Positions 1-9,788 of a DNA stretch of 64,000 nucleotides are shown piece after piece. The notes below the pieces were generated by a model. The model was not told the origin of the DNA and made no database searches. It was given only the letters and a program-made list of their open reading frames with translations. Position 1 is the first letter of the stretch; every line of letters starts with the position of its first letter. This stretch comes from Prochlorococcus sp. AG-402-P18. GTDB lineage: Bacteria > Cyanobacteriota > Cyanobacteriia > PCC-6307 > Cyanobiaceae. The translations under genes were made by a program, and so were the position numbers. The stretch lies in assembly GCA_003216275.1 (NCBI GenBank), contig QCJC01000003.1, positions 78,573-142,572 on the forward strand, read 5' to 3'.

Positions 1-852
1 GAAGGAGTTATTAAAGGAATAGGACTAAGTCTTAGACCTTCACCTATAGACTCAAAACAAACTCAAAAAGAACTTCTACTCGAGGATGAGCTTCTTGTTC
101 TTAGGCAAGAAAACGAAACACTCACAAATCAAATACATTCTCAAGAAAGTTTACTCAGAATGGTTGCTCATGAATTGAGAACCCCTTTAACTGCTGCAGG
201 ATTAGCACTTCAAAGCCAAAAATTAGGTCAAATAAGCAGGGAAAAATTTCAAGAAGTCCTTAAGAGGAGACTCGAAGAAATTGAATTGCTTTCAAAGGAC
301 TTGTTGGAAGTTGGAAGTACTCGCTGGGAGACTTTATTCAATCCTCAAAAAGTAGATCTTGCAAATGTATCTGCTGAAGCAATCCTCGAACTAGAAAAAC
401 TATGGCTTACTAGGAAAATTCAGATAAATACAGACATTCCATATGATTTACCCTCTGTATTTGCAGATCAAAGGAGAATGATGCAGGTTTTGTTGAACCT
501 TATAGAAAATGCTTTGAAGTTTTCCAATGATGGAGGTGACATTTATATAACAATGCTTCACAGAACTAACCAATGGGTTGAAGTAATTGTTCGTGATAAT
601 GGACCTGGTATTCCGCCAGAGGAACAACAAAGAATTTTTGTTGATCGTGTCAGGCTTCCTCAAACCTCTAAAGAAACAACCGGCTTTGGCATTGGTCTTT
701 CAGTTTGTAGAAGAATTGTAGAAGTTCATGGTGGCAAGATATGGGTTGTTTCTAAACCTGCAGAAGGTGCATGTTTCTATTTCACAGTTCCTGTATGGCG
801 GGGACAAAAGAAGGATCAAGAAGCCTTGACGAGTGGCAAGGTTGACCCGTAA
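1..852 (+). CDS. sasA: Circadian output histidine kinase SasA, 3' part
   Basis: The reading frame is open from the first base of the window, so the gene is cut at its 5' end; 283 residues are visible. It begins in a coiled-coil-like linker, followed by the phospho-acceptor H-box [12 protein letters not shown] (His at visible residue 57), the N-box NLIENALKF, the DNGPGIP box and the [14 protein letters not shown] box of a HATPase_c domain. The order and wording of these boxes match SasA, the kinase that in cyanobacteria reads the KaiC oscillator through an N-terminal KaiB-like domain and phosphorylates RpaA. That N-terminal domain would lie upstream of the window, so the SasA call rests on the kinase part alone. 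An internal ATG at 160 would give a product lacking the linker and is not the real start. Confidence 0.88.
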   Translation, partial: EGVIKGIGLSLRPSPIDSKQTQKELLLEDELLVLRQENETLTNQIHSQESLLRMVAHELRTPLTAAGLALQSQKLGQISREKFQEVLKRRLEEIELLSKDLLEVGSTRWETLFNPQKVDLANVSAEAILELEKLWLTRKIQINTDIPYDLPSVFADQRRMMQVLLNLIENALKFSNDGGDIYITMLHRTNQWVEVIVRDNGPGIPPEEQQRIFVDRVRLPQTSKETTGFGIGLSVCRRIVEVHGGKIWVVSKPAEGACFYFTVPVWRGQKKDQEALTSGKVDP

Positions 853-894
853 CTTTCAAGTGTGATGAATACTAATGTAGTTGTCACAGAATCT

Positions 895-967
895 GGCCCC
901 ATCGTCTAGAGGCCTAGGACACCTCCCTTTCACGGAGGCGACAGGGGTTCGAATCCCCTTGGGGCTA
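895..967 (+). tRNA. trnE: tRNA-Glu (anticodon TTC)
   Basis: A complete cloverleaf can be folded: acceptor GGCCCCA/TGGGGCT (a G-T closing pair), D arm GTC..GAC, anticodon stem CCTCC/GGAGG around CTTTCAC with anticodon TTC, and T arm AGGGG-TTCGAAT-CCCCT. The discriminator A is at 967 and no CCA is encoded. It closely resembles bacterial and chloroplast tRNA-Glu. In cyanobacteria this tRNA also feeds tetrapyrrole (chlorophyll) synthesis through glutamyl-tRNA reductase. It lies 42 bp after sasA on the same strand. Confidence 0.97.
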
Positions 968-1293
968 TTGATAAAAATTTTTTAACCAAGAAATAAATTA
1001 AAGAAATTTTCTTGTGAACAATTATATATAAATTTTTTTTAGTCTATATATAAAAGTTCAACATAAAAACGATTTTTGGAAGAGTCTTTAGAAATAAAAA
1101 ATTTATATTTAAACTAAGATTCAAATAATTTAAAAAAATCAAATCCTTAATAATCCAGTTCAGGAAAACGATTTAGAGAGATGTCTGATCTTGTGACGGT
1201 AATAAAAGGTGAACTTTTAAATTAGTAATTTCATCATAAAACAGCTAAAAGTAACCAGTTAGTTGGTATTGTCACTTTCTAAATTGAGTTTTT
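968..1293 (+). other. Intergenic region, tRNA-Glu to petH
   Basis: A 326-bp, very AT-rich gap. I see no credible coding frame beyond a 14-codon ATG frame at about 1181. It presumably holds the 3' end of the tRNA transcript and the petH promoter and leader; no clear terminator hairpin or riboswitch was recognised. Confidence 0.4.
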
Positions 1294-2427
1294 ATGGCTT
1301 ACTCAGAGACAAAAGTAGTTATTGGCGGTCTCGCTCATATTCCCATAATTATCGGTTTTTTCTATTTAATCCGAAGGCAATATTCATTTGGAGCAATTTT
1401 GCGAACAGGCAAAAATGCATTAAGCACACAGGTAAAAGCTCCTACACCGGCTAAAAGTACTGCACCGGCTAAAAGTACTGCACCGGCTAAAAGTACTGCG
1501 AAGGCCAAACCTGCTTCACTGGCCTCCAAAAAGCCTCACTCAGATGTTCCTGTCAACACTTATAAGCCAAAAGCACCTTTTACAGGAACTGTAACTGAAA
1601 ATTATTCAGTTCTAAAAGAAGGTGCTATTGGAAAAGTTCAACATATAACTTTTGATATATCTGGAGGTGATCCTGATTTTAAATATGTTGAAGGTCAAAG
1701 TTGCGGAATACTTGCTGCAGGAGAAGATGCAAAAGGTAAGCCCCATCGTCCAAGACTTTACTCAATAGCAAGCACTAGATATGGAGACAACTTTGCAGGA
1801 GATACACTTTCTTTATGCGTAAGGCAACTTCAATATGAAAAAGATGGTGAAACAATAAATGGCGTTTGCTCAACCTATTTATGCAATTTAAATCCTGGTG
1901 ACAAAGTAAAAATAAGTGGGCCAGTAGGAAAGGAAATGCTTCTTCCAGAAGAAGAAGATTCAAACATTATTATGCTTGCTACAGGAACAGGAATTGCTCC
2001 TATGAGGGCATATCTAAGAAGAATGTTCGAGCCAACTGAGATTGAAAAACATAAATGGAATTTCAAAGGTAAAGCTTGGTTGTTTATGGGAGCACCAAAA
2101 ACAGCAAACCTTTTATATGATTCTGATTTCGAACACTACAAATCTAAATTCCCAGAAAATTTAAGATATACAAAAGCAATAAGTAGAGAACAAAAGAATT
2201 CAAAGGGAGGAAGAATGTATATTCAGGATAGGGTTCTTGAATATGCCGAAGAAATTTTCAATATGATTGAAGATCCAAAAACACATATTTATTTATGCGG
2301 GTTAAAAGGAATGGAGCCGGGAATTGATGAAGCGATGACCACGGCAGCTTCTGCTAAAGGTTTAGATTGGTCAGAACTTAGACCGAAGCTTAGGAAAGCT
2401 GGTAGGTGGCATGCTGAGACTTACTAG
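1294..2427 (+). CDS. petH: Ferredoxin-NADP+ reductase, with N-terminal membrane-like segment
   Basis: This enzyme passes electrons from photosystem I-reduced ferredoxin to NADP+. The catalytic part (about residues 90-377) is a full FNR: FAD-binding RPRLYSIAS (152-160), NADP-binding ATGTGIAPMRAYLRR (about 228-243), CGLKGME, and the typical C-terminal WHAETY with the stacking aromatic last. Phycobilisome-containing cyanobacteria have a CpcD-type linker domain at the N-terminus. Here the N-terminus is instead a hydrophobic stretch (about residues 8-27) followed by an Ala/Pro/Lys-rich linker containing three perfect 18-bp repeats (residues 49-68). I infer a membrane anchor replacing the phycobilisome dock. 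The ATG at 1294 is the only start that retains the hydrophobic segment. Confidence 0.96.
   Translation: MAYSETKVVIGGLAHIPIIIGFFYLIRRQYSFGAILRTGKNALSTQVKAPTPAKSTAPAKSTAPAKSTAKAKPASLASKKPHSDVPVNTYKPKAPFTGTVTENYSVLKEGAIGKVQHITFDISGGDPDFKYVEGQSCGILAAGEDAKGKPHRPRLYSIASTRYGDNFAGDTLSLCVRQLQYEKDGETINGVCSTYLCNLNPGDKVKISGPVGKEMLLPEEEDSNIIMLATGTGIAPMRAYLRRMFEPTEIEKHKWNFKGKAWLFMGAPKTANLLYDSDFEHYKSKFPENLRYTKAISREQKNSKGGRMYIQDRVLEYAEEIFNMIEDPKTHIYLCGLKGMEPGIDEAMTTAASAKGLDWSELRPKLRKAGRWHAETY
1445..1498 (+). repeat. Three perfect 18-bp tandem repeats inside petH
   Basis: The unit CACCGGCTAAAAGTACTG occurs at 1445, 1463 and 1481 without a mismatch and encodes (T/A)PAKST units in the linker between the membrane-like segment and the FNR domain. 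Perfect identity suggests recent expansion and likely length variation between strains. Confidence 0.95.
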
Positions 2428-2601
2428 AGGAATTTAAAAGTCTGGAAAGCGATAATTATTAATTACTTTTGAAACATTTTTTCTATATTTAAAGTATTCA
2501 TATCAATTTTGTTTTTAGCCTTGCGACCATGAAATATGGCGACAAGACTAGAAGCAATTTGAATTTAATAATTCTGATCTAATTGGCAAGGAAAACTATT
2601 A

Positions 2602-4125
2602 ATGATTATGCCAGTAACAAACCCATTGAGAATAGGACTGCGCCAAGAGAGAGTAGTACCTCCTCAATGCCTGATTATTTTTGGGGCTTCAGGAGATTTA
2701 ACACATAGAAAACTTATTCCTGCTTTATTTGAACTCTTCAAGCAAAGAAGATTACCCAGTGAATTTGCAGTTTTGGGTTGTGCACGAAGACCTTGGACTG
2801 ATGAAATATTTAAATCAAAAATGGAAGAAGCTCTTTCTTCTCAAGTAAAAGAAAGTCCAAAGGAATGGGAATTATTTACTCAAAATCTTTTCTATGAACC
2901 TGTAGATCTTCAACAACCTGATCACCTAGTAAAACTTGGAGAGAGACTGGAGATAATAGATAAATTAAGAGCAACTCATGGAAATCGAACTTTTTACCTT
3001 TCAGTTTCTCCCAAATTCTATGGAAATGGATGTAGAGCATTAGCGGCTGCAGGGCTATTGAAAGATCCCAAACGAAGTAGAGTTGTTATTGAAAAACCTT
3101 TTGGGAGAGATTTCAATAGCGCTCAATCACTCAATTCCCTAGTTCAAGGATGTGCACAAGAAAGTCAAATATTTCGAATAGATCATTACTTAGGCAAAGA
3201 AACTGTTCAAAATATTCTTGTTCTTAGATTTGCAAACACTATTTTTGAACCAATATGGAATAGAAATTATATCTCTAGTGTTCAAATTACTAGTTCTGAA
3301 ACTGTTGGAGTTGAAGATCGAGCTGGTTATTACGAATCCTCAGGTGCTCTAAGAGATATGGTTCAAAACCATCTAACTCAAATGCTTGCTTTGACAGCAA
3401 TGGAGCCACCTGGACATTTTGACCCGGAAGCCATAAGGAATGAAAAAGCAAAAGTTCTTCAAGCTGCCAAGCTTGCTAGTGAAGAAAAGCCCTGGGAATG
3501 TTGCGTAAGAGGACAGTACTCAAAAGGTGGTAGCAAAGAAGATCCATTACTTGGATATAGAGAAGAGCCAGGGGTTAATCCAAATAGCACCACTGAAACA
3601 TATGTAGCAATGAAGCTATTTATAGACAATTGGAGATGGCAGGGAGTTCCTTTTTACGTAAGAACAGGTAAGCGATTAGCTAAAAGACTAAGTGAGGTAG
3701 TTCTAACTTTCAGAGAAGCTCCTGTTCATCTTTTTGATGCCGCAGGAGGATGTCCAACTTCAAACCAATTAATTCTAAGGATTCAACCCAACGAAGGTGC
3801 TGAATTTAGTTTTGAAGTTAAATCTCCTGGGTCTGGAATGAGAAGTAGGCCAGTAAATATGGAGTTTTCTTATGATGAATCCTTTGGAGAGCCTTCAGAC
3901 GAAGGCTATGTTCGACTTCTTGCTGATGCAATGCTTGGAGATCCAACTTTGTTTACTCGAAGCGATGAAGTAGAGGCTGCATGGCGTTTATATACACCTC
4001 TACTAGAAATGATTGAAGATTCTCCATGGGAATTGCCTGTTTACCAATATGAATCAAGAACATGGGGACCGACAGAATCAGATTTACTTATTGGCAAAGA
4101 TCAACTTCTATGGAGACGACCTTGA
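2602..4125 (+). CDS. zwf: Glucose-6-phosphate 1-dehydrogenase
   Basis: First enzyme of the oxidative pentose phosphate pathway; it oxidises glucose-6-phosphate and supplies NADPH, mainly at night in cyanobacteria. The 507-residue protein has the N-terminal nucleotide-binding GASGDLTHRKL (28-38), the conserved EKPFGRD motif, the substrate/catalytic motif RIDHYLGKE (about 192-200) and a complete C-terminal domain ending in WRRP, so it is full length. It is followed after 35 bp by opcA, its usual partner in cyanobacteria, suggesting an operon. The start at ATG 2602 could also be the ATG two codons later. Confidence 0.97.
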   Translation: MIMPVTNPLRIGLRQERVVPPQCLIIFGASGDLTHRKLIPALFELFKQRRLPSEFAVLGCARRPWTDEIFKSKMEEALSSQVKESPKEWELFTQNLFYEPVDLQQPDHLVKLGERLEIIDKLRATHGNRTFYLSVSPKFYGNGCRALAAAGLLKDPKRSRVVIEKPFGRDFNSAQSLNSLVQGCAQESQIFRIDHYLGKETVQNILVLRFANTIFEPIWNRNYISSVQITSSETVGVEDRAGYYESSGALRDMVQNHLTQMLALTAMEPPGHFDPEAIRNEKAKVLQAAKLASEEKPWECCVRGQYSKGGSKEDPLLGYREEPGVNPNSTTETYVAMKLFIDNWRWQGVPFYVRTGKRLAKRLSEVVLTFREAPVHLFDAAGGCPTSNQLILRIQPNEGAEFSFEVKSPGSGMRSRPVNMEFSYDESFGEPSDEGYVRLLADAMLGDPTLFTRSDEVEAAWRLYTPLLEMIEDSPWELPVYQYESRTWGPTESDLLIGKDQLLWRRP

Positions 4126-4160
4126 ACAAATTGCTCAATCTTCTATTCAATCTCAATTAG

Positions 4161-5474
4161 ATGTCTCCTCAATTAACTCTCCAAACACCTCTTCAGTTAC
4201 CTCCCGCTGAAATCCCTACTTATCTTGACCAACTTTGGTCAAATGATGAGAGAGGAGATAAAGGAGCTAACACTTTTTGTTTAATTATCTGGCAACCTGC
4301 TTGGATTGAACAAAAGCTGGTGAAAACCGGAAAGATCTCTGGGCCAATAGTTGGCAATCAACGAATTGATCTTATAGAAGCTGCAAGGCAGATCATTTTA
4401 GAGGGAGATCTTCCTAACAGCACTTCACCACTTGATTTTAGAGTTCAATCTACAATTCAAAATGAGGAATCAATCAAAAATGTAGAAGACTTAAGAGGAC
4501 AACACATTGACACCTCAATTAGTAATTTGCAACCTCGAAGATTAATCACAATTGCACCAACAATTGAAAAAGAAAATAATTTAGAAGCTCTAGTAGCCGC
4601 TTATTGCCCTCTCCCAGAGGAAGGCGGAGGACAATCAGCTTGTGGCGACGTCATTGTTTTAAGAGGGAATAAGACTGCTATCAATGATGCATTTAATATT
4701 GTAGAGACACTTGTTCCCAATGAACTACCATCCTGGTTGTGGTGGAATGGAAGAATTGATGAAGCACCTGAATTCCTCAATGCTCTAGCGCTGCCAAATC
4801 GAAGATTAATTATTGATACTGCATTAGGAGAACCAAAAGACTGCTTGAATTTGTTACTACAAAGAATTAAATCGGGTCAAGCTGTAAACGATCTAAATTG
4901 GCTTCGTCTAAGAGGGTGGAGAGAGACCTTAGCGATGGTATTTGATCCGCTTCAAAGAAGAAATGCTCTTGATAACTTGGAAAAAATTGATATTGATATT
5001 GAGGGTTCTCAATCAGTCCAAGGGTTTTTGCTTGCAGCTTGGATTGCCGATCGTCTCAATTGGAAACTAAAAAATTGCGTCTCATCAAAAAAAGAATTTA
5101 TAAAGGTAAATTTTATTCGTCCTGACAAAATGCCTGTATCAGTTAGTTTGACTTCCCTACCAATAGGAAAGCCAAGCATAAATCCTGGTCAAATAGTTGG
5201 TCTAAGGCTAATTGCAAAAGCAAGCAACCAACAAAAAAATGATATTTGTGTAATTCTCGCCTCTGAGTCAGGAGAATGCATGAGATTAGAAGCTGGGGGG
5301 ATGGCGAGAATGGAATTGATAGAACAAGTTGTTCCTATTCAAAAAACCTCTTTAGAAAATGATGTTGCTCGTTTACTCTCGAGCAGTAGAGGTAATACAA
5401 GTCCTTTGCTAGCAAGTGCAACACCAATAGCCACAGAAATGCTTAATTTGGTTAATAAATCCAAGAAAATATAG
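4161..5474 (+). CDS. opcA: OpcA, glucose-6-phosphate dehydrogenase assembly/activator protein
   Basis: OpcA is required for assembly or activation (redox control) of cyanobacterial G6PDH and has no known catalytic activity of its own. The 437-residue sequence has the family's characteristic N-terminal block ending at AYCPLPEEGGG and a central block with LPSWLWWNGRIDEAPEF. Its position 35 bp after zwf is the conserved arrangement. No membrane segments or signal peptide are visible, so it should be cytoplasmic. The start is ATG 4161. Confidence 0.93.
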   Translation: MSPQLTLQTPLQLPPAEIPTYLDQLWSNDERGDKGANTFCLIIWQPAWIEQKLVKTGKISGPIVGNQRIDLIEAARQIILEGDLPNSTSPLDFRVQSTIQNEESIKNVEDLRGQHIDTSISNLQPRRLITIAPTIEKENNLEALVAAYCPLPEEGGGQSACGDVIVLRGNKTAINDAFNIVETLVPNELPSWLWWNGRIDEAPEFLNALALPNRRLIIDTALGEPKDCLNLLLQRIKSGQAVNDLNWLRLRGWRETLAMVFDPLQRRNALDNLEKIDIDIEGSQSVQGFLLAAWIADRLNWKLKNCVSSKKEFIKVNFIRPDKMPVSVSLTSLPIGKPSINPGQIVGLRLIAKASNQQKNDICVILASESGECMRLEAGGMARMELIEQVVPIQKTSLENDVARLLSSSRGNTSPLLASATPIATEMLNLVNKSKKI

Positions 5475-5481
5475 TCACTTA

Positions 5482-6843
5482 ATGGCTTGCGTAATTTCTG
5501 CGATATCAAGTAACAGTGGGAAAACGCTTTTAAGTCTTCTTTTGATTTCTTGGTTAAAAAGTATAAGAAAAACAGTTCAAACCTTTAAAGTTGGTCCTGA
5601 TTATCTAGATCCCCAACATCATTCAGCAGTTTCAAGCAAAGCTTGTCGGAATCTTGATTTAGTTCTATGCGGTGAGGAATGGGTTCAAGAAAGTTTTAAT
5701 CACTTCGGAGGAATAACTGATTTTTCTCTTGTTGAAGGAGTCATGGGACTATTTGATGGAATTGGCAGCAGTTCAAAAGGAAGTACTGCTGAATTAGCTA
5801 AGGTTTTAGACCTGCCAATTGTGCTTATTGTTGATGCCAGAGGAAAAGCTGCTTCTCTAGCTGCCTTAATAAAAGGTTTCAAAGAACATGATAAAGAATT
5901 AAAAATCGCAGGCGTTGTTCTAAATAATGTTCAAACATCTAGACATGAAAAAATTTTATTGGAAGTTCTTAATCAAATTAATATAAAACCATTAGGCTGC
6001 CTTCCACATTGCGAAGAATTCAATCTACCAACGAGGCATCTTGGATTAGCTCCTGCACATGAAATAGTTGACATAGAAATTAAAGTTAAAAGATGGGCAT
6101 CAAAGGCCGAAGATTATTTGGATATAAAAAGTTTTAAAAGGCTTTTATTATCACCTAAATCTCAATCTAAATATAAGAAAATTAATTTTAGAGCAAAGGA
6201 TGAATCTGGATCACTCCACCCAATTGCTATTGCTCAAGATGAAGCCTTCCACTTCAGGTATCAAGAGACAAAAGAGTTATTAGAAAAAAATGGAATGCCA
6301 ATTATCACCTGGAAACCTCTTGAAAATAAGCAGATTCCAAAAGAAGCCAAAGGATTAATAATCCCAGGTGGTTTTCCTGAACAACATGCAAAGCAATTGA
6401 GTGATTCAAAAGTAAGCTTGAATTCAATAAAAACATTTTCAAAAAAGTTTCCTATATATGCTGAATGTGGAGGAATGATGCTTTTGGGTAAAAGTATATT
6501 TGACTTAGAAGGAAGGGAACATCCAATGGCAGGAATTTTACCTTTTAAGGTTAAAAAAGGAGATTTAAATATAGGTTATAGAAAATTAATGAGTAAAAAC
6601 AAAAGTCCTATTATCAATCCTGGTAACAAACTAATTGGACATGAATTTCATCGATGGGAAATAATTAATGAAAACTATAATTCAAAAATAAATCCAATAT
6701 GGGATATCAAAGGATCTAATATAGATATGAAAAAAGAAGGTTTTTGTAATCATTTAATTCATGCAAGCTGGATCCATCTGCATTGGGCAAGTTCTCCAAA
6801 AATTTTAGATAGATGGAAAAAAAGTGTTATGAGTTGTTCTTAA
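5482..6843 (+). CDS. cobB: Cobyrinate a,c-diamide synthase
   Basis: Amidates the a and c side chains of cobyrinate in cobalamin (here expected to be pseudocobalamin) synthesis, using glutamine and ATP. The N-terminal dethiobiotin-synthetase-like domain has the P-loop SSNSGKT (9-15) and the VGPDYLDP and EGVMGLFDG motifs. The C-terminal type-3 glutamine amidotransferase domain carries the nucleophile Cys in YAECGGMMLLG (about residue 329) and a late His in GHEFHRWE. Length (453 aa) is normal. It starts 7 bp after opcA, so it may share a transcript with zwf-opcA, although no functional link is evident. Confidence 0.95.
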   Translation: MACVISAISSNSGKTLLSLLLISWLKSIRKTVQTFKVGPDYLDPQHHSAVSSKACRNLDLVLCGEEWVQESFNHFGGITDFSLVEGVMGLFDGIGSSSKGSTAELAKVLDLPIVLIVDARGKAASLAALIKGFKEHDKELKIAGVVLNNVQTSRHEKILLEVLNQINIKPLGCLPHCEEFNLPTRHLGLAPAHEIVDIEIKVKRWASKAEDYLDIKSFKRLLLSPKSQSKYKKINFRAKDESGSLHPIAIAQDEAFHFRYQETKELLEKNGMPIITWKPLENKQIPKEAKGLIIPGGFPEQHAKQLSDSKVSLNSIKTFSKKFPIYAECGGMMLLGKSIFDLEGREHPMAGILPFKVKKGDLNIGYRKLMSKNKSPIINPGNKLIGHEFHRWEIINENYNSKINPIWDIKGSNIDMKKEGFCNHLIHASWIHLHWASSPKILDRWKKSVMSCS

Positions 6844-6877
6844 ATATAGCCTTTTAAAAATAAAGTTCTCTTAAATG

Positions 6878-8338
6878 CTATTCGATTAATAGTTTCTCTA
6901 AATAGTCTTGATTTTCTTTGTTTTTATCATCTCCAACAATCAATACTCCATTGCTTGCTCTGCTAACAGCAACGTAGAAAAGTCGTCTTCTAAATTCAAG
7001 ATTTTTAGGCCAAAAGACATCAGAAGTTATGAAAACTTCACCAAAGGTACTTCCTTGGCTCCTATGAATTGTAAGAACAGAAGCAGGACCTAAAGAAGCA
7101 AATGAATCTCTTATAAGAAAGAAAAGTTTCCAGATTGAAGAACTATTCTTCTTTCCACCATCTCTTGCCTGATTACTTAATTCATTCAAAACAAGGTCTA
7201 AAGCTATACGAGATTTAGAGCCTATTTGAGGCATTAATCTCAAAGAAAATTCTTTTTGATCGCATGTAACATTTGCTATTTGAGTTTCAATAATTGGTAA
7301 CGAATGTTGGAAATTTTGAGAGCTTCCTAGATAAGACAAATCGAAACTATTTGGGGTCACATCCACCACCACCATCTCTCTATTTGAACTAATCAAAATA
7401 TCTGGCTCTTCACCAACTTCATTATCATTGATTGAGGCATTGACCATTACTGCCTTACGGCTAATTAAGACCTCACCCGGTAAAACCTGATATTGATCAG
7501 CCATGTCACCATGAACCGCTCTTCTTGCATGGGGGACTAAGTTATCTACGACTCTATTAGTAAAACACAAAATTCTTGCTCTATCATAATCATCATCAAT
7601 AGAGGCTTTTCTCAATGAAGACGAGACTTTTGCAAGCCAATTAGTTCTATTTAATATACCTACATTACCTTTCTCAGTGTTAATAATGGGCAATATTGGT
7701 GGTTGATCACAAGGAAACTGACCGTCTCTAATACTTTTTGCCAATTTAAGAACAGGTCCTTGATGACGGACAACTTCCTTAAGTTCTGTATTTACAGCTC
7801 TTTTCATTAGGAAGACTGAGCTATTTCTTTCTCCCACTGGTGGCAGCTGAGCAGGATCTCCAACAAAAACCAAACGTGTCAAATTACATCTGGCGCATTC
7901 AAGAGTTATCTCCAATAATTTCGAATCAATCATTGATGCCTCATCAATTAAGACAAGTCCCAAATTTTCCAAAGAATTGTCAGTTTGATCTGTTTTTTCA
8001 CATATCTCTGCATCTGCCTTTCTTTTTAATTTGAGTCGAAGCAATCGATGAATAGTAGAAGGGAACCATGAGGGCTGAATAGATTCACTTTTCAAGGCCT
8101 CTCTCAATACCCCGACAGCTTTATGAGTTGGCGCCACTACTGTCCAACACAAATTTAAATCATCTACCTTCTTTAAAAATTTCATCGATAAATATGTTTT
8201 ACCGCTACCTGCAAAACCCTTCATTACAAAGGGTTTAAAGGAATATGGTGTGCTTAGCCATTCACAAAAAATTTCAAATGATTTTTCTTGATCATTAGTT
8301 AAAACGAAACTATCTTCTTTTATTTTTGATTCTTTCAC
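6878..8338 (-). CDS. SF1B DNA helicase, Dda/RecD2-like
   Basis: ATP-dependent helicase of superfamily 1. Visible motifs are Walker A GFAGSGKT (41-48), Walker B LIDEAS (130-135), motif III VFVGDPAQLPPVGE (157-170), a late SH3-type region, LTIHRSQGSTF, and the terminal motif VI FYVAVSRAS. At 486 aa it is shorter than RecD proteins and has no nuclease domain, resembling Dda-type or single-subunit RecD-like helicases. The role is inferred to be DNA repair or replication restart. The start overlaps the stop of the PAP2-like gene by 4 bp, indicating a polycistronic minus-strand unit with that gene and crtE. Confidence 0.88.
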   Translation of the reverse strand: MKESKIKEDSFVLTNDQEKSFEIFCEWLSTPYSFKPFVMKGFAGSGKTYLSMKFLKKVDDLNLCWTVVAPTHKAVGVLREALKSESIQPSWFPSTIHRLLRLKLKRKADAEICEKTDQTDNSLENLGLVLIDEASMIDSKLLEITLECARCNLTRLVFVGDPAQLPPVGERNSSVFLMKRAVNTELKEVVRHQGPVLKLAKSIRDGQFPCDQPPILPIINTEKGNVGILNRTNWLAKVSSSLRKASIDDDYDRARILCFTNRVVDNLVPHARRAVHGDMADQYQVLPGEVLISRKAVMVNASINDNEVGEEPDILISSNREMVVVDVTPNSFDLSYLGSSQNFQHSLPIIETQIANVTCDQKEFSLRLMPQIGSKSRIALDLVLNELSNQARDGGKKNSSSIWKLFFLIRDSFASLGPASVLTIHRSQGSTFGEVFITSDVFWPKNLEFRRRLFYVAVSRASNGVLIVGDDKNKENQDYLEKLLIE

Positions 8339-8850
8339 ACAGAAAATAATCCAATCATTTGCAGAAGATGCAATGGGGATCCAACAAAGAAAATACCTGG
8401 CAAAGCTATCATGGGGCCAAGAAGACTTCCTACTAAAACCTCAATTTTCGTATGACCCAAAGATTCCTTTAAACTATTTTCAGAATGCGATTCTTTTGAA
8501 TTTTTTTTTGCTATTTCATTCACTTTGGCTGCAGTTAAACCTGCTGATCTTCTTATGCCGCTAGCGTCATACATCACAATAAAAGCAATCGTTGCAGCCA
8601 AAGCAAATAATGGGTCGTTAAAGCCAAGTTGAAGTCCAATTCCTGCAGCTGTTCCAGTTACTAAGGCAGAATGACTTGAAGGCATCCCTCCAGTTTCTAT
8701 TAATACTGAAGGTCGCCACTTTTTATTAAAAATCAATTCAAATATTAATTTTGAAATTTGAGCAGTTCCACATGCTGCTAAACCCCATGCCAATACAGCA
8801 TTATCAAGAATATATATAAACTGAGATTCTGAAGCTGAATTTATATTCAT
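8335..8850 (-). CDS. Divergent PAP2-family (DUF212) membrane protein
   Basis: A 171-residue integral membrane protein with several hydrophobic helices and the family motif [13 protein letters not shown] (54-66), plus [11 protein letters not shown] in the second half. The family is related to acid phosphatases/haloperoxidases and is found in cyanobacteria and plants; the exact substrate is unknown. It overlaps crtE upstream by 4 bp and the helicase downstream by 4 bp, so translation is probably coupled. A lipid-phosphate role beside the prenyl-diphosphate synthase is possible but unproven. Confidence 0.85.
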   Translation of the reverse strand: MNINSASESQFIYILDNAVLAWGLAACGTAQISKLIFELIFNKKWRPSVLIETGGMPSSHSALVTGTAAGIGLQLGFNDPLFALAATIAFIVMYDASGIRRSAGLTAAKVNEIAKKNSKESHSENSLKESLGHTKIEVLVGSLLGPMIALPGIFFVGSPLHLLQMIGLFSV

Positions 8851-9746
8851 CTATCTCTATTTGTGATGTAATCGGCCAAAGCAAGAAGAGGTTTTGAATT
8901 TTCAGACCAAGGCTCCAAAGCATTTTTTGCTTCAGAGACCAAATGATCCGCTCTCCTCTTTGATTCCTCCAGACCAAGCAATTTGGGATAAGTAGTCTTA
9001 TCAGCTATTAAATCCTTTCCGGCTGTTTTTCCCAGTATTTCACTACTTGCAGTTACATCAAGAATGTCATCAATTATTTGAAATGCCAAACCAATGCCTC
9101 TCGCATAGACACCTAAAGCAGCTAGAAGCCTTTCATCAGCTCCGCCTATTAAAGCTCCACAAGTCACGCACGCTTTAAGCAAAGCTCCTGTTTTGTGAAG
9201 ATGTATATACTCTAAGGTATCTAGATCAACCTCTTTCCCTTCACAATCAAGATCGACGATCTGGCCTCCCACTAATCCAGGAGCTCCAGCGACTAACGAG
9301 AGTTCACCTACCACTTTCAAGAGCCTTTCCGAAGGTACTCCATCTGTTCTTAATGAGACCATCTCAAAGGCTCTTGTTAAAAGTGCGTCTCCCGCAAGTA
9401 TTGCTACTGCATCTCCATATACTTTGTGGTTAGTAGGTCGACCTCTACGGAGGTCATCATTATCCATTGAGGGAAGGTCATCATGGATAAGAGACATTGT
9501 GTGAATCATTTCCAGCGCTACCGCAGTAGGCAAAGCTTTTTCAACTTCCCCTCCAGCGAGTTCACAAGCAGCAAGACATAGGATTGGTCTTAATCTTTTC
9601 CCTCCTGCCAAAAGGGAATAGCGCATAGAATCTCTAAGTTTCTCTGGCTTTTCAGGACCAAGAGATGCGTCTAACGCCGTTTCAACGAGAGTTCTAGATT
9701 TATCTAGATACTCAGCGAAGTCAAAAGAAGCGATTGCTTCCTGCAT
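8847..9746 (-). CDS. crtE: Geranylgeranyl diphosphate synthase
   Basis: Condenses IPP with allylic diphosphates to make C20 GGPP for carotenoids, the phytyl tail of chlorophyll and quinones. Of 299 residues, the first aspartate-rich motif is DDLPSMDND (89-97), the second is DDILD (227-231), and the GKRLRP motif lies near residue 49. This is a soluble class I trans-prenyltransferase. It heads a three-gene minus-strand unit with the PAP2-like protein and helicase, with folD upstream 42 bp away on the same strand. Confidence 0.95.
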   Translation of the reverse strand: MQEAIASFDFAEYLDKSRTLVETALDASLGPEKPEKLRDSMRYSLLAGGKRLRPILCLAACELAGGEVEKALPTAVALEMIHTMSLIHDDLPSMDNDDLRRGRPTNHKVYGDAVAILAGDALLTRAFEMVSLRTDGVPSERLLKVVGELSLVAGAPGLVGGQIVDLDCEGKEVDLDTLEYIHLHKTGALLKACVTCGALIGGADERLLAALGVYARGIGLAFQIIDDILDVTASSEILGKTAGKDLIADKTTYPKLLGLEESKRRADHLVSEAKNALEPWSENSKPLLALADYITNRDR

Positions 9747-9788
9747 GCAAAAAATTGATTCCTACCAATTGTCTCAGGACATTGTGAT

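Noticed and set aside
1263..1454. 63-codon frame upstream of petH
   Set aside because: It overlaps the 5' end of petH in another frame and has no family resemblance.
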